A stretch of DNA of 64,000 nucleotides from CBDCWQ01 sp965223435. Lineage in GTDB: Bacteria; Myxococcota; Kuafuiibacteriia; Kuafuiibacteriales; Kuafuiibacteriaceae. Position numbers and translations under genes: made by a program. Of the stretch, positions 1 through 9,345 are shown one piece after another. The notes below the pieces were generated by a model, which saw only the letters and a list, made by a program, of their open reading frames with translations, searched no databases and was not told the DNA's origin. The stretch lies in the NCBI GenBank assembly GCA_965223435.1, contig CBDCWQ010000016.1, positions 36,226-100,225 of the forward strand, written 5' to 3'. Numbering within the stretch: position 1 is the first letter of the stretch; every line of letters starts with the position of its first letter.

Positions 1-896
1 CAGCTTTCCTGCGTGTAGACAACGTCTTCCGAGGGTTCGACAACGCTCAGCCTGGGTTGCGAAAATCCCCGTTCGTCGTCACCCGGGCGGTTGTCTGATT
101 GCCCCTCGAGCCCATCGTTCAAAAGAGCGCCTGCCGTGGCGGGCTCTTTTGCCAAAACCCAGTAACCAAAACCAGGAACAAAAGACGCTCCCACCGCCAT
201 CAGCACAAAAGACTGCTTCTTGGCATCCCAGCGAAGCGCCCGCATCGCCTTCGCATCACCGTACACAAGCTCAGACAACACACTGAAAAACTGCCAACCC
301 GGTCCGAAAGAAGGCACGGGAGCATCACGCAAGGACGACGCCACACCTTCTGAAAGAGGCAAGACATCCCGAAGCCCGCCTTCCAGCGCATGATCATCGC
401 GACCAGCGCCGATTTTGAGTACCCGCGCCCTCGAAGACCACACCCAATAATAGCTGAAGCACGCACGCCCCAAGCGCCCCTCCGAGCCCAGGTCCGTCAG
501 CCCATCCACGGCCTGCATCGACCCATTCACGGCTGGCGTCGACCCATCCGCGGCCTGATGGGTCTCGGTGCGGGCGTTGCTCATGGCGGCCTCACCCAAG
601 CGATGAAAAGCGCTAAGATTCTCTTGATTGTTCGAGGTGCAGGTGGTTTGACTGCTCCCCCGGCACCTGCACGCCCGCATGCCAGTCACTTCCCAAAAGG
701 TCAGCCCCTCGGATCGGGCCTGAAGCTCATCAAGTTCGCTTGCAGGAGGAAGGCTAAGGAGATTCCAACCCGGCTCAAGCGAAAGCGAGGGGACCTCGCC
801 GGCCCGAGCTTGAGCCGAGGCCAAGAAGGCGACAAAAAACGAGGACACGAGCCTGTGCCACTCCCCTTTTCGAAACCGCCAGCCCCGCGAGGCCAT
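1..896 (-). CDS. Exported protein of unknown function, N-terminal part only (runs off the window start)
   Basis: An open frame runs on the minus strand from an ATG at 896 to the window edge without a stop, giving 298 codons. The N terminus reads MASRGWRFRKGEWHRLVSSF and continues into a hydrophobic stretch ending SAQARA, a plausible signal peptide, so the protein is probably exported. After cleavage there is a W-N-L-L-S-L-P motif, and about 190 residues later G-Y-W-V. This pairing is familiar from beta-sandwich modules of secreted bacterial proteins (family knowledge, from memory). A short segment is rich in alternating 'DGS' and 'VNGSMQAVDG' type repeats. Codon third positions look coding throughout. 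It lies downstream of and on the same strand as the RHS gene, 0.9 kb away. The function is unknown and the C terminus is missing. No convincing ribosome binding site precedes 896, so the start could be elsewhere. Confidence 0.7.
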   Translation of the reverse strand, partial: MASRGWRFRKGEWHRLVSSFFVAFLASAQARAGEVPSLSLEPGWNLLSLPPASELDELQARSEGLTFWEVTGMRACRCRGSSQTTCTSNNQENLSAFHRLGEAAMSNARTETHQAADGSTPAVNGSMQAVDGLTDLGSEGRLGRACFSYYWVWSSRARVLKIGAGRDDHALEGGLRDVLPLSEGVASSLRDAPVPSFGPGWQFFSVLSELVYGDAKAMRALRWDAKKQSFVLMAVGASFVPGFGYWVLAKEPATAGALLNDGLEGQSDNRPGDDERGFSQPRLSVVEPSEDVVYTQES

Positions 897-1591
897 GATG
901 TGTGCGCTAACCGGTGACTTCACGATTCAACATCCCTTTTCAAACAACCACTCAGCTATGTATATGCTCTCTAGGAACCACGCGCGCGCATCTATATCCC
1001 ATATCCACGCATCGTAAGGCGGCCAACAGAACCGTCGTCTTTCCTTTTGGCGCCCATGCTTTTGAGCCATCAACGCCCTCCTCTAGTCAGCCGCCACCAA
1101 CGCTACTGTCAACCCGATTTGTGAAGCGCTCTCTATTCAAGCAGCCAGATAAGCTGCAATGTATGCTGCAACCCGAGACAACTCCATCGGGACACGACAC
1201 CAAGCCACGCGCGCGGTTACGCCGGCTTTCCTCTGGGTAGCCCGACAAGCTCAGGCCAAACATATCGGGTCAAAACCCGTCCAGGCTGACCCTATGCGGG
1301 GGCAACCCTCTCGACATTCAGCGCCCCGCGCACCGGCATAGACCACAACTGGGAGAGGCGAATCCCGGCATTTGTACGGAGGTGCAGAGACATATATCGG
1401 CTCAGATCTGCGAAAGCGCAGCCACGCGCAAACCGTGGATCATGATGATGGGGAGGACTCCTAGCGAGCCCGGCTCAACCGATGTGGACGACAAGAGTGG
1501 AGGTTGGCCAACGGGGAAATCGTGGTTTGTGTGGTCGAACGCGAGCAGCCGCAAGACCGTAATCGCGGGCGTGGACTGCGACGGGGGCCTC
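897..1591. other. Intergenic region without a convincing gene
   Basis: Short open frames exist on both strands, but none has a recognisable protein, a good ribosome binding site or coding-like third positions. The region holds one copy of a 28-bp dispersed repeat (1267-1294). It ends at the left arm of the inverted-repeat element. The plus-strand frame at 1382-1594 could be a decayed gene fragment, but I cannot support it. Confidence 0.5.
1267..1294 (+). repeat. 28-bp dispersed repeat, copy 1
   Basis: This 28-bp stretch recurs at 12833-12860 with one mismatch. It begins GGGTCAAAACCCG and ends GGCTGACCC+TA, so its ends (GGGTCA and TGACCC) can pair as a small hairpin. Both copies lie in intergenic DNA and the flanks are unrelated. 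Confidence 0.7.
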
Positions 1592-1768
1592 TAGTACCGT
1601 CCCAGCGTGAAAATTGCGCCATTCTCGCTGGCGATTCTCGCACCAGCTTCCCGCATCGCCTTCGGCTCTCGTCAGTCCCATATAGAGGATATGCTCCTTC
1701 CTCGTGCGAAAACCTGGCACGAGACTTGCCTAGCCAGAACAGAGCCATTTCACGCTGGGACGGTACTA
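1592..1768. mobile_element. MITE-like element with 21-bp perfect terminal inverted repeats
   Basis: Positions 1592-1612 and 1748-1768 are exact reverse complements, starting TAGTACCGTCCCAGCG on the left. Inside the perfect arms the next roughly 35 bp on each side are still imperfectly complementary (CTGGCGATTCTCGCACCAG against the CTGGCACGAGA side). The whole 177 bp could therefore fold as one long hairpin. The element is too short for a transposase. The outer TA at each end fits a TA-target, Tc1/IS630-type non-autonomous element, but that assignment is inference. It sits 4 bp beyond the RHS stop codon, so it may also act as that gene's terminator. Confidence 0.6.
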
Positions 1769-1772
1769 AAAT

Positions 1773-4700
1773 TTAGTCGAGCGCAACCCAGTTGATCGAC
1801 CACTGTCGCTCTTGGGCCCGTTGGGCACTAACCCCCACGCCTCGAATAAGAACCCGAAACCCAGTGGCTGTGGGCTCAACTGAAGTCACACCCTCGACGA
1901 TCCAATGAAGAGCATGACCTTGTAGGGATGTGAGGAACAGACTATTCTCTGAAGCGCACTCTGGACTTTCCACATTGATGCTGATGACACCGGGAGCATG
2001 ATCTTCCCAACCTTGTCCCGGAGGCGTTTTGCCGGCGCATTCTCCCGAAGCCTCTGCGCCATGATCGGATGCGCGCCACTGGATGAACCAACCCCGGCTG
2101 TTTGCCTCAGCAGGAGTGATGGGACCAGTGTTTTTGATGTAAGTCGTGAAGCCATTGGCTTTCGGGGAATAGATCGAAGATCCGCCTTTGGTGACCCAAT
2201 GCTTGGTTCTTCCACCCAGTGAGGTCAAGAACTGAGGAGGGGCGTCAAATCCGCACTCAGACGTGTCCACATCAACGACAAGACCATGGGCTCCAAACTG
2301 CCGCCACGCAGTCGCGCCGATGGGCGTGTGCCCGCTGCAGAGACCACGACCATTCTGGCCCTTCTTGAGGGCCTGCCACTGTACTTTCCACTTCCGGGTC
2401 TCGGCCTCTTTGGCACGAACGGGCGTTTTGAGATAAATCGTAAACCCGGTAGCGGACTGCTGATAGATGGATGACACACCCTTGTTTTCTACGTCCAAGT
2501 CCTGGCCATTGAGAGATGTCAGGTACACGGGCGTTGATAAGAATCCGCATTTCGACGTGTCAACTTCAACGTAGATCCCCGAATCACCATAGTTGATCCA
2601 ACCGCTCGAACCGCCAGCGGTTTCGCCCGTACACGTAGTCCGTTCCACAGAGAGGAGCGCAATATTGTCGATCTCGACTGTCCCGCGAACAAAAATTCCT
2701 TTCACCGAAAGCAACTCTGCCCCGGGTGCCTTCCTTGACAAATCCAGAGGAAGGTCACGCAAGAAAGCGTACCAACGCCCATCGGCAATGTCACCCAAGC
2801 CTATGTGCAGGGCGTTTCCAGAATCGGGAAGTTCATCGCCATCATGATAAACGAGAAATTTGTTTCCTTTTGTGGTCTCCACTTCGACTAAGACATTGCC
2901 TTGTCCGGGAGCCTCGAGGCGCATAGAAAACTCGAACACTGGCTGGTCCGTATTGTGCAAAGGCTGACCATCCACAGCGCGAAGTTCGAAAACATCATTG
3001 GCCGCGTTGCCCACAACACGAATGGCGCGGACGCCGGGTTCGGTTCCACCTTCAATATTCTCAACCGTGCCACTCGTCTTTCGGATCCAGTCTGAAGTGG
3101 TCATGTCTTCAGCATCTTCGTAAACCGTTCGCGAAGACACCCGCCCTGGATAAACAACCTTAGAGCGGAGGGATCCCACCCTGATTCGACCCAGTCGTCC
3201 GAGGTCATCTGGTTCGTAGGTGAGAGCGGTCTGTCCCGGGAACGTCATCGTTTGTACGCTCCCAAACTCATTGTAGGAAACCGTTCGAACCAGGTCTTCT
3301 CCAAGTGGTCCCGCGTTTAGAACCGTCGTCCGCTGCGGCCGCGCAATGTCATCGTATTCGTAGGTCGTGACCCGACCGAGACGGTCCTTGACACTCGCAA
3401 GACGCAGAGTTCTTGGGTCATACGTGTATTCGATTTGCGAACCGTCGGGGTAACGCATGGTGGTTACACGATCGTGCCTGTCGTAGCCGTACTCGATGTA
3501 GTCGACGGAGCCGGTAAAGGTTGGCACGTGAACCCGCCAAATACGATCGTGACCATCGTATTCATAGGACCACTCGACACCGCTGGCGCTGGCTACCTTG
3601 GTGACGAGGTCGAGCGAATTAAGTTCGATGGTCGCTTCTGCACCACTTGGATCGGTAAGCACAATTCGGTCGCCCGCCGGATTGGGAGTACGTTTAACCA
3701 GCGTGACATGAGGGTTGCCACGATGGTAACGAGTGATAGTCTGAATCTCGCCTGTTTGGGCTTGGTAGGCAAATTCAACGCGGTGCCCAGCGGCGTTGAC
3801 CAGGGCATAGGGCTTTCCGATATAGCTCTGGGTGACAAACTCACCGCTTTCATTTTTTTGGAGCCACTCGACCTCAAGGTCTGGCGCTCCGGCAGCTGCC
3901 AAGTTGTTGGGATTGATAACTTTCACAACCCCATCCAGACTCCGCTCCGACCGAAGCGCTCCCGTGCCAGGGAACGGCGATTGATAGCCGCTCGGAAGGG
4001 AGCTCGAGGGCGTATCCCACAGAATTTGATGGGCCTGCCCGTTGTTGTCCACATACTTATTCAGTCGTCCAAAACCGTTAAATTCACTCCGCCACTCGAC
4101 CGAACCCAGTTCGCCTGCGTTCATGACCGTGGTGACAGACTGGATGTCAGTTGACACGTCGCGATCAAAGGTAAATTGCCATGCTTTGGTGTTTCGCTCG
4201 ATCGAGCAGGTACGGCCTAACCCATCGTCGCAGCAAGGAGGTGGATTCACACCCTCACAGATCGTGTTGTCGCGAACGGTTTCTTGACCGTCTGCGCCCA
4301 CACGACCGATCAGACGACCGCGGGCATCATAGCGATAGAGCACCGACACGCCCGAACGTACGTTGGTCACCTTGCTCAACCGACCGTCCGTATAGTCGTA
4401 TTCGATGCGCGTATTTCGATCGTCCCCAGCCCTATACGGTCCTTCGCAAGCAATCGCCACCCCGACTTCATCATAAAAGACTTGTATTTGCCGTCCAGAG
4501 GCCTCATCAACCATGCTTTCGAGACGTCCACTTGTGTATTGATATCGAAGTGATCTCGAACGTGCGTCTTCGGACACCATGAGGAGTCCGCGGGTGTCGA
4601 ATTGGTGAACCGTTCCGGAGGGCATTCGCAAGGTGTAGCCCTGATCCTCTGGAAGTTGCGACAGTGTTGCGCCGTTTTGCTGTTGGGCAGCGAGAAAGTC

Positions 4701-7700
4701 TGGTCGCCCCTCATTGTTGAGCCCAGCCTTAATTCCGTAGTCGTCCCATTCCAATGTGGAGTGAAAATCAAGCACTGCCCCCGTCATGTGATTCACGACC
4801 CGAGCGCGCCCAACTCTGAGATGAGTATCCATGTTCCGGTCTCGCCAAACCCGCATGCTCCTTCGGGGGTCGCGTAGGGATGGTTGCTCAAACTCCAGCT
4901 TGAGCGGCGCAAGCGTCCACCCGCCCCCGAGACCCTCGTTGCTGGCCAGCCGTGCACCATCATAGCTTCTCGTCAATTTAAGCAGGCCACCCGGCCGCCG
5001 GAACGACAGATCGACTTCGGAGAGACGCCGTTTGCCTGCGCGCTGGGCGCCATCAGTGCGCGCACTAACGGCCCGTCCTTCTTCCGTCTCCCAAACCGAT
5101 GGATCTACATCGCTTCCGGCGGTGTCTGGCCGAGCGCCTAGCGTCCTTTCATGGGTCGTCTTTGCCGTCTGGCTCGGCTCATAGTTGGACGGCCCCTGGT
5201 CTCCGGCCTCCCGGGGATTGTAGTCAGTCTTCAACCGTCCTTCAACGCCACCGATCACAGACCTTCGGTCTTCGAATGTATTCACGACCGTGGGGACCGA
5301 CCGGGGAATGTGAACTCGTTTGGGTCCAGCTTGCTGCGACCAGGACATATCAATAGGAATCGCGTTGTCCCTCAAGAACCGGGCTACGGCCACTGCTTGC
5401 ACGACCTTTCGGAGTTCATCGAAAATTCGTACAGACTTCGTCTGCCCTGGCCGATCGGGATCGGATACCACAAAGCTAAGAGCTGAGAATCGGTCGATGT
5501 TTGCGTTAAAATGATTGATAAAGTCTGTACTTGCAGGGCCTGGCGGACGGACTACGCCAAAGACCTGGCCGGCCGAATACAGCTTGAACGAGGCTTCGTC
5601 CCAGGTTACGCTGGTTGTCCCGTCATCATCGACAAAGCGACGCATGACCATATCGTCGACGGCAAACCAGAGCCGCGTGCTCACCCCCTTGATCTGATTC
5701 TCAGCACTTGGTCCCTTGTCTTCCGAAAGTTCCACGCGTTCCGCTAGGCTTTGGAAGCCAGGTACGGGGATGGTGCCACTATTGTAATCCTTGATGACTC
5801 TATTTCGATCTCCAGCTTCATAACATCGGCCAATGGCTAAGCATTTTAGGATGCGATCGGCTTCATACATCACCCAACCGATGCGCGTATCTTCCACTTC
5901 GCCCCTAAAAACACGGTGATGTTCCGGAGAGTATACCGTAAATTGTGATCGAAAGTAGAAGTACTCTGGGTGCATGTTTCTGAATGTGACATCGATTCTT
6001 GAGGGATGGCGTTGGCTCGCAAAATGCCGAGCCACACGAGCATCTACGACCTCGATTCGGGCGTCTTCGCCGTCGGTGAGGGTGCGGCCCTCACCCGCGG
6101 TCCATATCGTAGCGGCTCTTCCATCTATGCGGTAGACGTCGTCTTCGTCTCGTTCCCACCAGAGGCCTCCTCGCTTGACCCGCTGAAGTGGCTCAAGACG
6201 GTCAATAAGCATTGACTCCCCCCTACAATTCTGAGCGTAAATTCGGCCAGGGACGCAATCCTTGTTCAAAGTAATGCTAAGAAGAGGCAGGTCGTCTAGG
6301 TCAGCAACAAGGCACGAAGATGCATTGACGCTATCGGGACAGTTCGGAGCATAGTGAGAATCTTCTAGCGTAACTAGCACATTGCATTTTGCACTGGGCC
6401 CACTGGCTCGGACAAGCTCAGGCACGAGATCTTGTTCAAAGACAAGTTTTCGGTGACGAAAAGCGGCTTGCAGCAACATGTTGATTGTGATCTTCGTCTG
6501 AAGCGTGTCCCAGACCGGCTTGTACTCCACGGTGGCATGGAAAACCTCCCCCTCCTTGATGATATTGTCGATCTCGCTCGTTAAGGGGGGTCGTATGTCC
6601 TTTAGAGAAACCGGAGACTCCAAGCTCAAGAAGGCTGGAGAAACAGAACGATAAACAGAGGAGAGCGCACCTTTGATGTAGTCAGGGTCAAGACCGGGCA
6701 CGCGATCGTCCGATCTTTTGCCCAGAAAAGTCAGTTCCCCAGATTCCGGGTCAAAAAAAGCACCTTCAACATCGGACACATTGTGCCCGATGAGTGTTGC
6801 CGCCTGGTCGATAAGCACACCGCCGGGTGTCCCCAAACTATTGGACAGGTTTAGACCGGCCCCCGAAAAGCCGAAACCAAAGTCTAAACCTCCGGCGAAA
6901 GGGTCCGTCGTGAGGTCCAACGTAAAGCCTCCAAAGCTGAACGTAGATAGCGGCCCTGAAGCCCATTGTGAAGAAAAGTAGTCGAAAGACCCCAAATCGA
7001 GTTTGAGTCCACCGTCAAAGTCGAAGAAGTCAAGGCCAGACAGTGGGTCAAAGGGCTCAAAGCCAAAATCAATTTGGGGAGAAACAAGGGCACTCTGGAT
7101 GGACTGAGACAAACTAGGCCTCGCGAATGGGTTCTTGCCATCTTTTAGGATACTGGTTCCAAGATAAGACTCTTGCCGATCTTGGACAGCAGCGAGGTCG
7201 CCAATCAGTCCGGGCAGGTCTTCCGCAAAGCGTTCGGAGGCTTTGGCAAAGAAGTTTCCAAGCTTGAACCCCCCAACACCAGTTCCCATGGCAAGAGGAA
7301 TGACGGGTATACTTCCCATTCCGCCCGCTCCCAAGAGCCCGAGGGAATCGACTGCCCAAGTCACACCAGTAGCAAATCCGACGTGCCCGGTCACGCTTCC
7401 GGCGTACGAGCTGACTGCCGAATAGTCTCCCGTTCGCCACGCCTCGCTACTTAGGCTCAAAGGGTTATTTGTAAGTATGGTCTCTACATTGGCTGGTTCT
7501 TTGATGGCCGAGTCGATGAGATTGATGACGCCTACGGTGTTGGTAAATTGCTCCGAGGGCACCCAACCGTTTGCTTGGACAAAATCGATGGTCGTGTTGA
7601 GCCAATCTTGAGCTGTACCCAGCACATTCTGAAGATCGTCCCCCCTCACCTCAACACGGCCGGAGGGGTCCTTCAAATTGATGGGATCGTTACGAACGTA

Positions 7701-9314
7701 GCGGTACATGTTGCTTCCCCCCTTGATGCCGGAGGGGTCCTTACTGATGAATCGCCCGATAGCTGGATCGTAGTAGCGCGCACGCATGAAGACGAGGCCG
7801 GTTTCGGCGTCAAAGCGTTCTCCAGCAAACCGATAAGGGTTCGGGGCGTTGAGGGGGCCACTGGGGTTACGAAAGAAAGGGTCGTACTCGTATCGTTCCT
7901 TCACCGCGCCATCGCGGTCTGACAGAGCCCGAATCGAACCCAGGCGATCCGACAAAAGATAAGACAAACGCCCGGCGTGCATCATCGAAAAAACGCGAGA
8001 GCCTAAGTAACCAAACGAGCTGACGAGGGCGCCATCGTGGTCCCGTTCCTCGAGGACTCGGTCCTGTGGCGCATTCGGATCCACGACGAAAAACGTTGAT
8101 GTTTCCGTGCCACTTTCGTTTCGGACCGTCTTTGACACCCTTTGACCGTCGCCGTTATACATGAATCGTACTTGCTGGCCGGATGTCTCATGATAAATCG
8201 AGGTCGCCAAGTTTCGATGGTCATATTCAAAGAGTGTTCGGTGATCTCCAGCGAGTTCTTCCGTCGAGTTTGTCTCCGTGGACTCGACCCGGAGGACCCG
8301 TTCTGTCAGGTTTCCGGCGTAATCGTATCGATAAGAAGCCAGCTGTTGGTCATTCTCGTCGGTGACCGCCGTGAGACGGTTATCCTGCCCGTAGATGTAA
8401 CGACGGTTTTCGATGTGGGATGCGCTGTCAGTGAGCGAGGTTCGATTGCCTGCGACATCGTAGCCAAAAGTCAGCACCCGCCCGTCGCCGTACTCCACCG
8501 TTGTCAGGTTACCAGAGAGGTCATAGGCATAGGCTTCACTTGTTGCTCCATCTGGGGTTACCGAATTCATGGATATCGCCCGCCCAATGGCATCAAGTTG
8601 GTAGGTGTATTGCGCCACGGTATTTTGAGCCAGAGAGCGGTGGAGTATGCCAGTCAATCGCCCTTGGTTGTCGTACGTGTACTGAGTTTCCAGGTTCGGA
8701 TGCACAACGCGTTCGAGCAGTCCCGTGGACCGCTGATAGAACAGAGTCGATGTTTCGTTTACGCCGTTGTCGACGACCTGATATAGGTTGCCACTTTGGT
8801 CGTATTGGTATTCTAGAATTCTTCCGCTTGGATAGGCGATCTTTGTCAAACGATTCGATGCATCATAGTTGTAGCCAATGGTGTATCCCTGGGGCATTTG
8901 AAGTGACTCCAAGCGATTGAGATCGTCGTACAGATATGTGGTTGATCCACTTGGGTCTTTCATAAGGGTGCGATTGCCGACAGCGTCATATTCATAGTAT
9001 GCAAGGCAGTCGTCCGCCGCTGGACCGCACCCCGTTTGATCTGGCGTCTTGAGCTGTCGAATTCGACCCATGGCATCGTAGCCAATGTGGACAATCTGCC
9101 CATTGGCGTTCTCGAACCGCGTCACCCGATGGAGTACATCGTACTCAAACTGCTCGCCCCCCGACGCCGTCAGAGAATCATCTGGATTCGGAGTCCCTTG
9201 GTCCTTGTTGCCGCAGGCGAGCAGGGCTGGAATAAGCAGACAAGGCAAACTCATTTTCACCAAGACAGGTATGCATTTTAGTTTTTGTAAGGACATTTCG
9301 CAGTCTGTTCGCAT
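1773..9314 (-). CDS. Giant RHS/YD-repeat lipoprotein with reordered modules
   Basis: This is a 2513-residue surface lipoprotein. I chose the ATG at 9314 because GAAAAGGAAA lies just upstream and it gives a clean lipoprotein signal ending P-A-L-L-A-C (Cys34); a longer frame would overlap the upstream gene. Residues about 45-475 are YD repeats (Y-D-x-x-G-N/R-L). Residues about 480-545 are an RHS core (RFAGERFDAETGL, then RARYYDPAIGRF). About 545-1420 is a Gly/Phe-rich then unclassified region, part of which resembles sequences I associate with planctomycete DUF1598-type proteins (from memory). About 1430-1470 looks like the segment that normally opens an RHS shell (RRPGGLLKLTRSYDGAR), followed by more YD repeats. 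The C terminus (about 2228-2513) has three repeats of roughly 75-90 residues with 'VDTS.CGF', 'LTSL.G' and a final W-x-x-x-W. The second gene after the FN3/Cys-rich lipoprotein, 31 bp away. The function is unknown; adhesion or a toxin-shell relative are possible. Confidence 0.85.
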   Translation of the reverse strand: MRTDCEMSLQKLKCIPVLVKMSLPCLLIPALLACGNKDQGTPNPDDSLTASGGEQFEYDVLHRVTRFENANGQIVHIGYDAMGRIRQLKTPDQTGCGPAADDCLAYYEYDAVGNRTLMKDPSGSTTYLYDDLNRLESLQMPQGYTIGYNYDASNRLTKIAYPSGRILEYQYDQSGNLYQVVDNGVNETSTLFYQRSTGLLERVVHPNLETQYTYDNQGRLTGILHRSLAQNTVAQYTYQLDAIGRAISMNSVTPDGATSEAYAYDLSGNLTTVEYGDGRVLTFGYDVAGNRTSLTDSASHIENRRYIYGQDNRLTAVTDENDQQLASYRYDYAGNLTERVLRVESTETNSTEELAGDHRTLFEYDHRNLATSIYHETSGQQVRFMYNGDGQRVSKTVRNESGTETSTFFVVDPNAPQDRVLEERDHDGALVSSFGYLGSRVFSMMHAGRLSYLLSDRLGSIRALSDRDGAVKERYEYDPFFRNPSGPLNAPNPYRFAGERFDAETGLVFMRARYYDPAIGRFISKDPSGIKGGSNMYRYVRNDPINLKDPSGRVEVRGDDLQNVLGTAQDWLNTTIDFVQANGWVPSEQFTNTVGVINLIDSAIKEPANVETILTNNPLSLSSEAWRTGDYSAVSSYAGSVTGHVGFATGVTWAVDSLGLLGAGGMGSIPVIPLAMGTGVGGFKLGNFFAKASERFAEDLPGLIGDLAAVQDRQESYLGTSILKDGKNPFARPSLSQSIQSALVSPQIDFGFEPFDPLSGLDFFDFDGGLKLDLGSFDYFSSQWASGPLSTFSFGGFTLDLTTDPFAGGLDFGFGFSGAGLNLSNSLGTPGGVLIDQAATLIGHNVSDVEGAFFDPESGELTFLGKRSDDRVPGLDPDYIKGALSSVYRSVSPAFLSLESPVSLKDIRPPLTSEIDNIIKEGEVFHATVEYKPVWDTLQTKITINMLLQAAFRHRKLVFEQDLVPELVRASGPSAKCNVLVTLEDSHYAPNCPDSVNASSCLVADLDDLPLLSITLNKDCVPGRIYAQNCRGESMLIDRLEPLQRVKRGGLWWERDEDDVYRIDGRAATIWTAGEGRTLTDGEDARIEVVDARVARHFASQRHPSRIDVTFRNMHPEYFYFRSQFTVYSPEHHRVFRGEVEDTRIGWVMYEADRILKCLAIGRCYEAGDRNRVIKDYNSGTIPVPGFQSLAERVELSEDKGPSAENQIKGVSTRLWFAVDDMVMRRFVDDDGTTSVTWDEASFKLYSAGQVFGVVRPPGPASTDFINHFNANIDRFSALSFVVSDPDRPGQTKSVRIFDELRKVVQAVAVARFLRDNAIPIDMSWSQQAGPKRVHIPRSVPTVVNTFEDRRSVIGGVEGRLKTDYNPREAGDQGPSNYEPSQTAKTTHERTLGARPDTAGSDVDPSVWETEEGRAVSARTDGAQRAGKRRLSEVDLSFRRPGGLLKLTRSYDGARLASNEGLGGGWTLAPLKLEFEQPSLRDPRRSMRVWRDRNMDTHLRVGRARVVNHMTGAVLDFHSTLEWDDYGIKAGLNNEGRPDFLAAQQQNGATLSQLPEDQGYTLRMPSGTVHQFDTRGLLMVSEDARSRSLRYQYTSGRLESMVDEASGRQIQVFYDEVGVAIACEGPYRAGDDRNTRIEYDYTDGRLSKVTNVRSGVSVLYRYDARGRLIGRVGADGQETVRDNTICEGVNPPPCCDDGLGRTCSIERNTKAWQFTFDRDVSTDIQSVTTVMNAGELGSVEWRSEFNGFGRLNKYVDNNGQAHQILWDTPSSSLPSGYQSPFPGTGALRSERSLDGVVKVINPNNLAAAGAPDLEVEWLQKNESGEFVTQSYIGKPYALVNAAGHRVEFAYQAQTGEIQTITRYHRGNPHVTLVKRTPNPAGDRIVLTDPSGAEATIELNSLDLVTKVASASGVEWSYEYDGHDRIWRVHVPTFTGSVDYIEYGYDRHDRVTTMRYPDGSQIEYTYDPRTLRLASVKDRLGRVTTYEYDDIARPQRTTVLNAGPLGEDLVRTVSYNEFGSVQTMTFPGQTALTYEPDDLGRLGRIRVGSLRSKVVYPGRVSSRTVYEDAEDMTTSDWIRKTSGTVENIEGGTEPGVRAIRVVGNAANDVFELRAVDGQPLHNTDQPVFEFSMRLEAPGQGNVLVEVETTKGNKFLVYHDGDELPDSGNALHIGLGDIADGRWYAFLRDLPLDLSRKAPGAELLSVKGIFVRGTVEIDNIALLSVERTTCTGETAGGSSGWINYGDSGIYVEVDTSKCGFLSTPVYLTSLNGQDLDVENKGVSSIYQQSATGFTIYLKTPVRAKEAETRKWKVQWQALKKGQNGRGLCSGHTPIGATAWRQFGAHGLVVDVDTSECGFDAPPQFLTSLGGRTKHWVTKGGSSIYSPKANGFTTYIKNTGPITPAEANSRGWFIQWRASDHGAEASGECAGKTPPGQGWEDHAPGVISINVESPECASENSLFLTSLQGHALHWIVEGVTSVEPTATGFRVLIRGVGVSAQRAQERQWSINWVALD

Positions 9315-9345
9315 GGCAATTTTCCTTTTCTGTGGCTCGAAAACC

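Noticed and set aside
390..917. 175-codon plus-strand frame
   Set aside because: Antisense of the edge gene on the minus strand, which has a signal peptide and coding-like codons.
3435..4154. 239-codon plus-strand frame in the RHS gene
   Set aside because: Antisense of YD repeats; frames stay open there because of the repeat composition.
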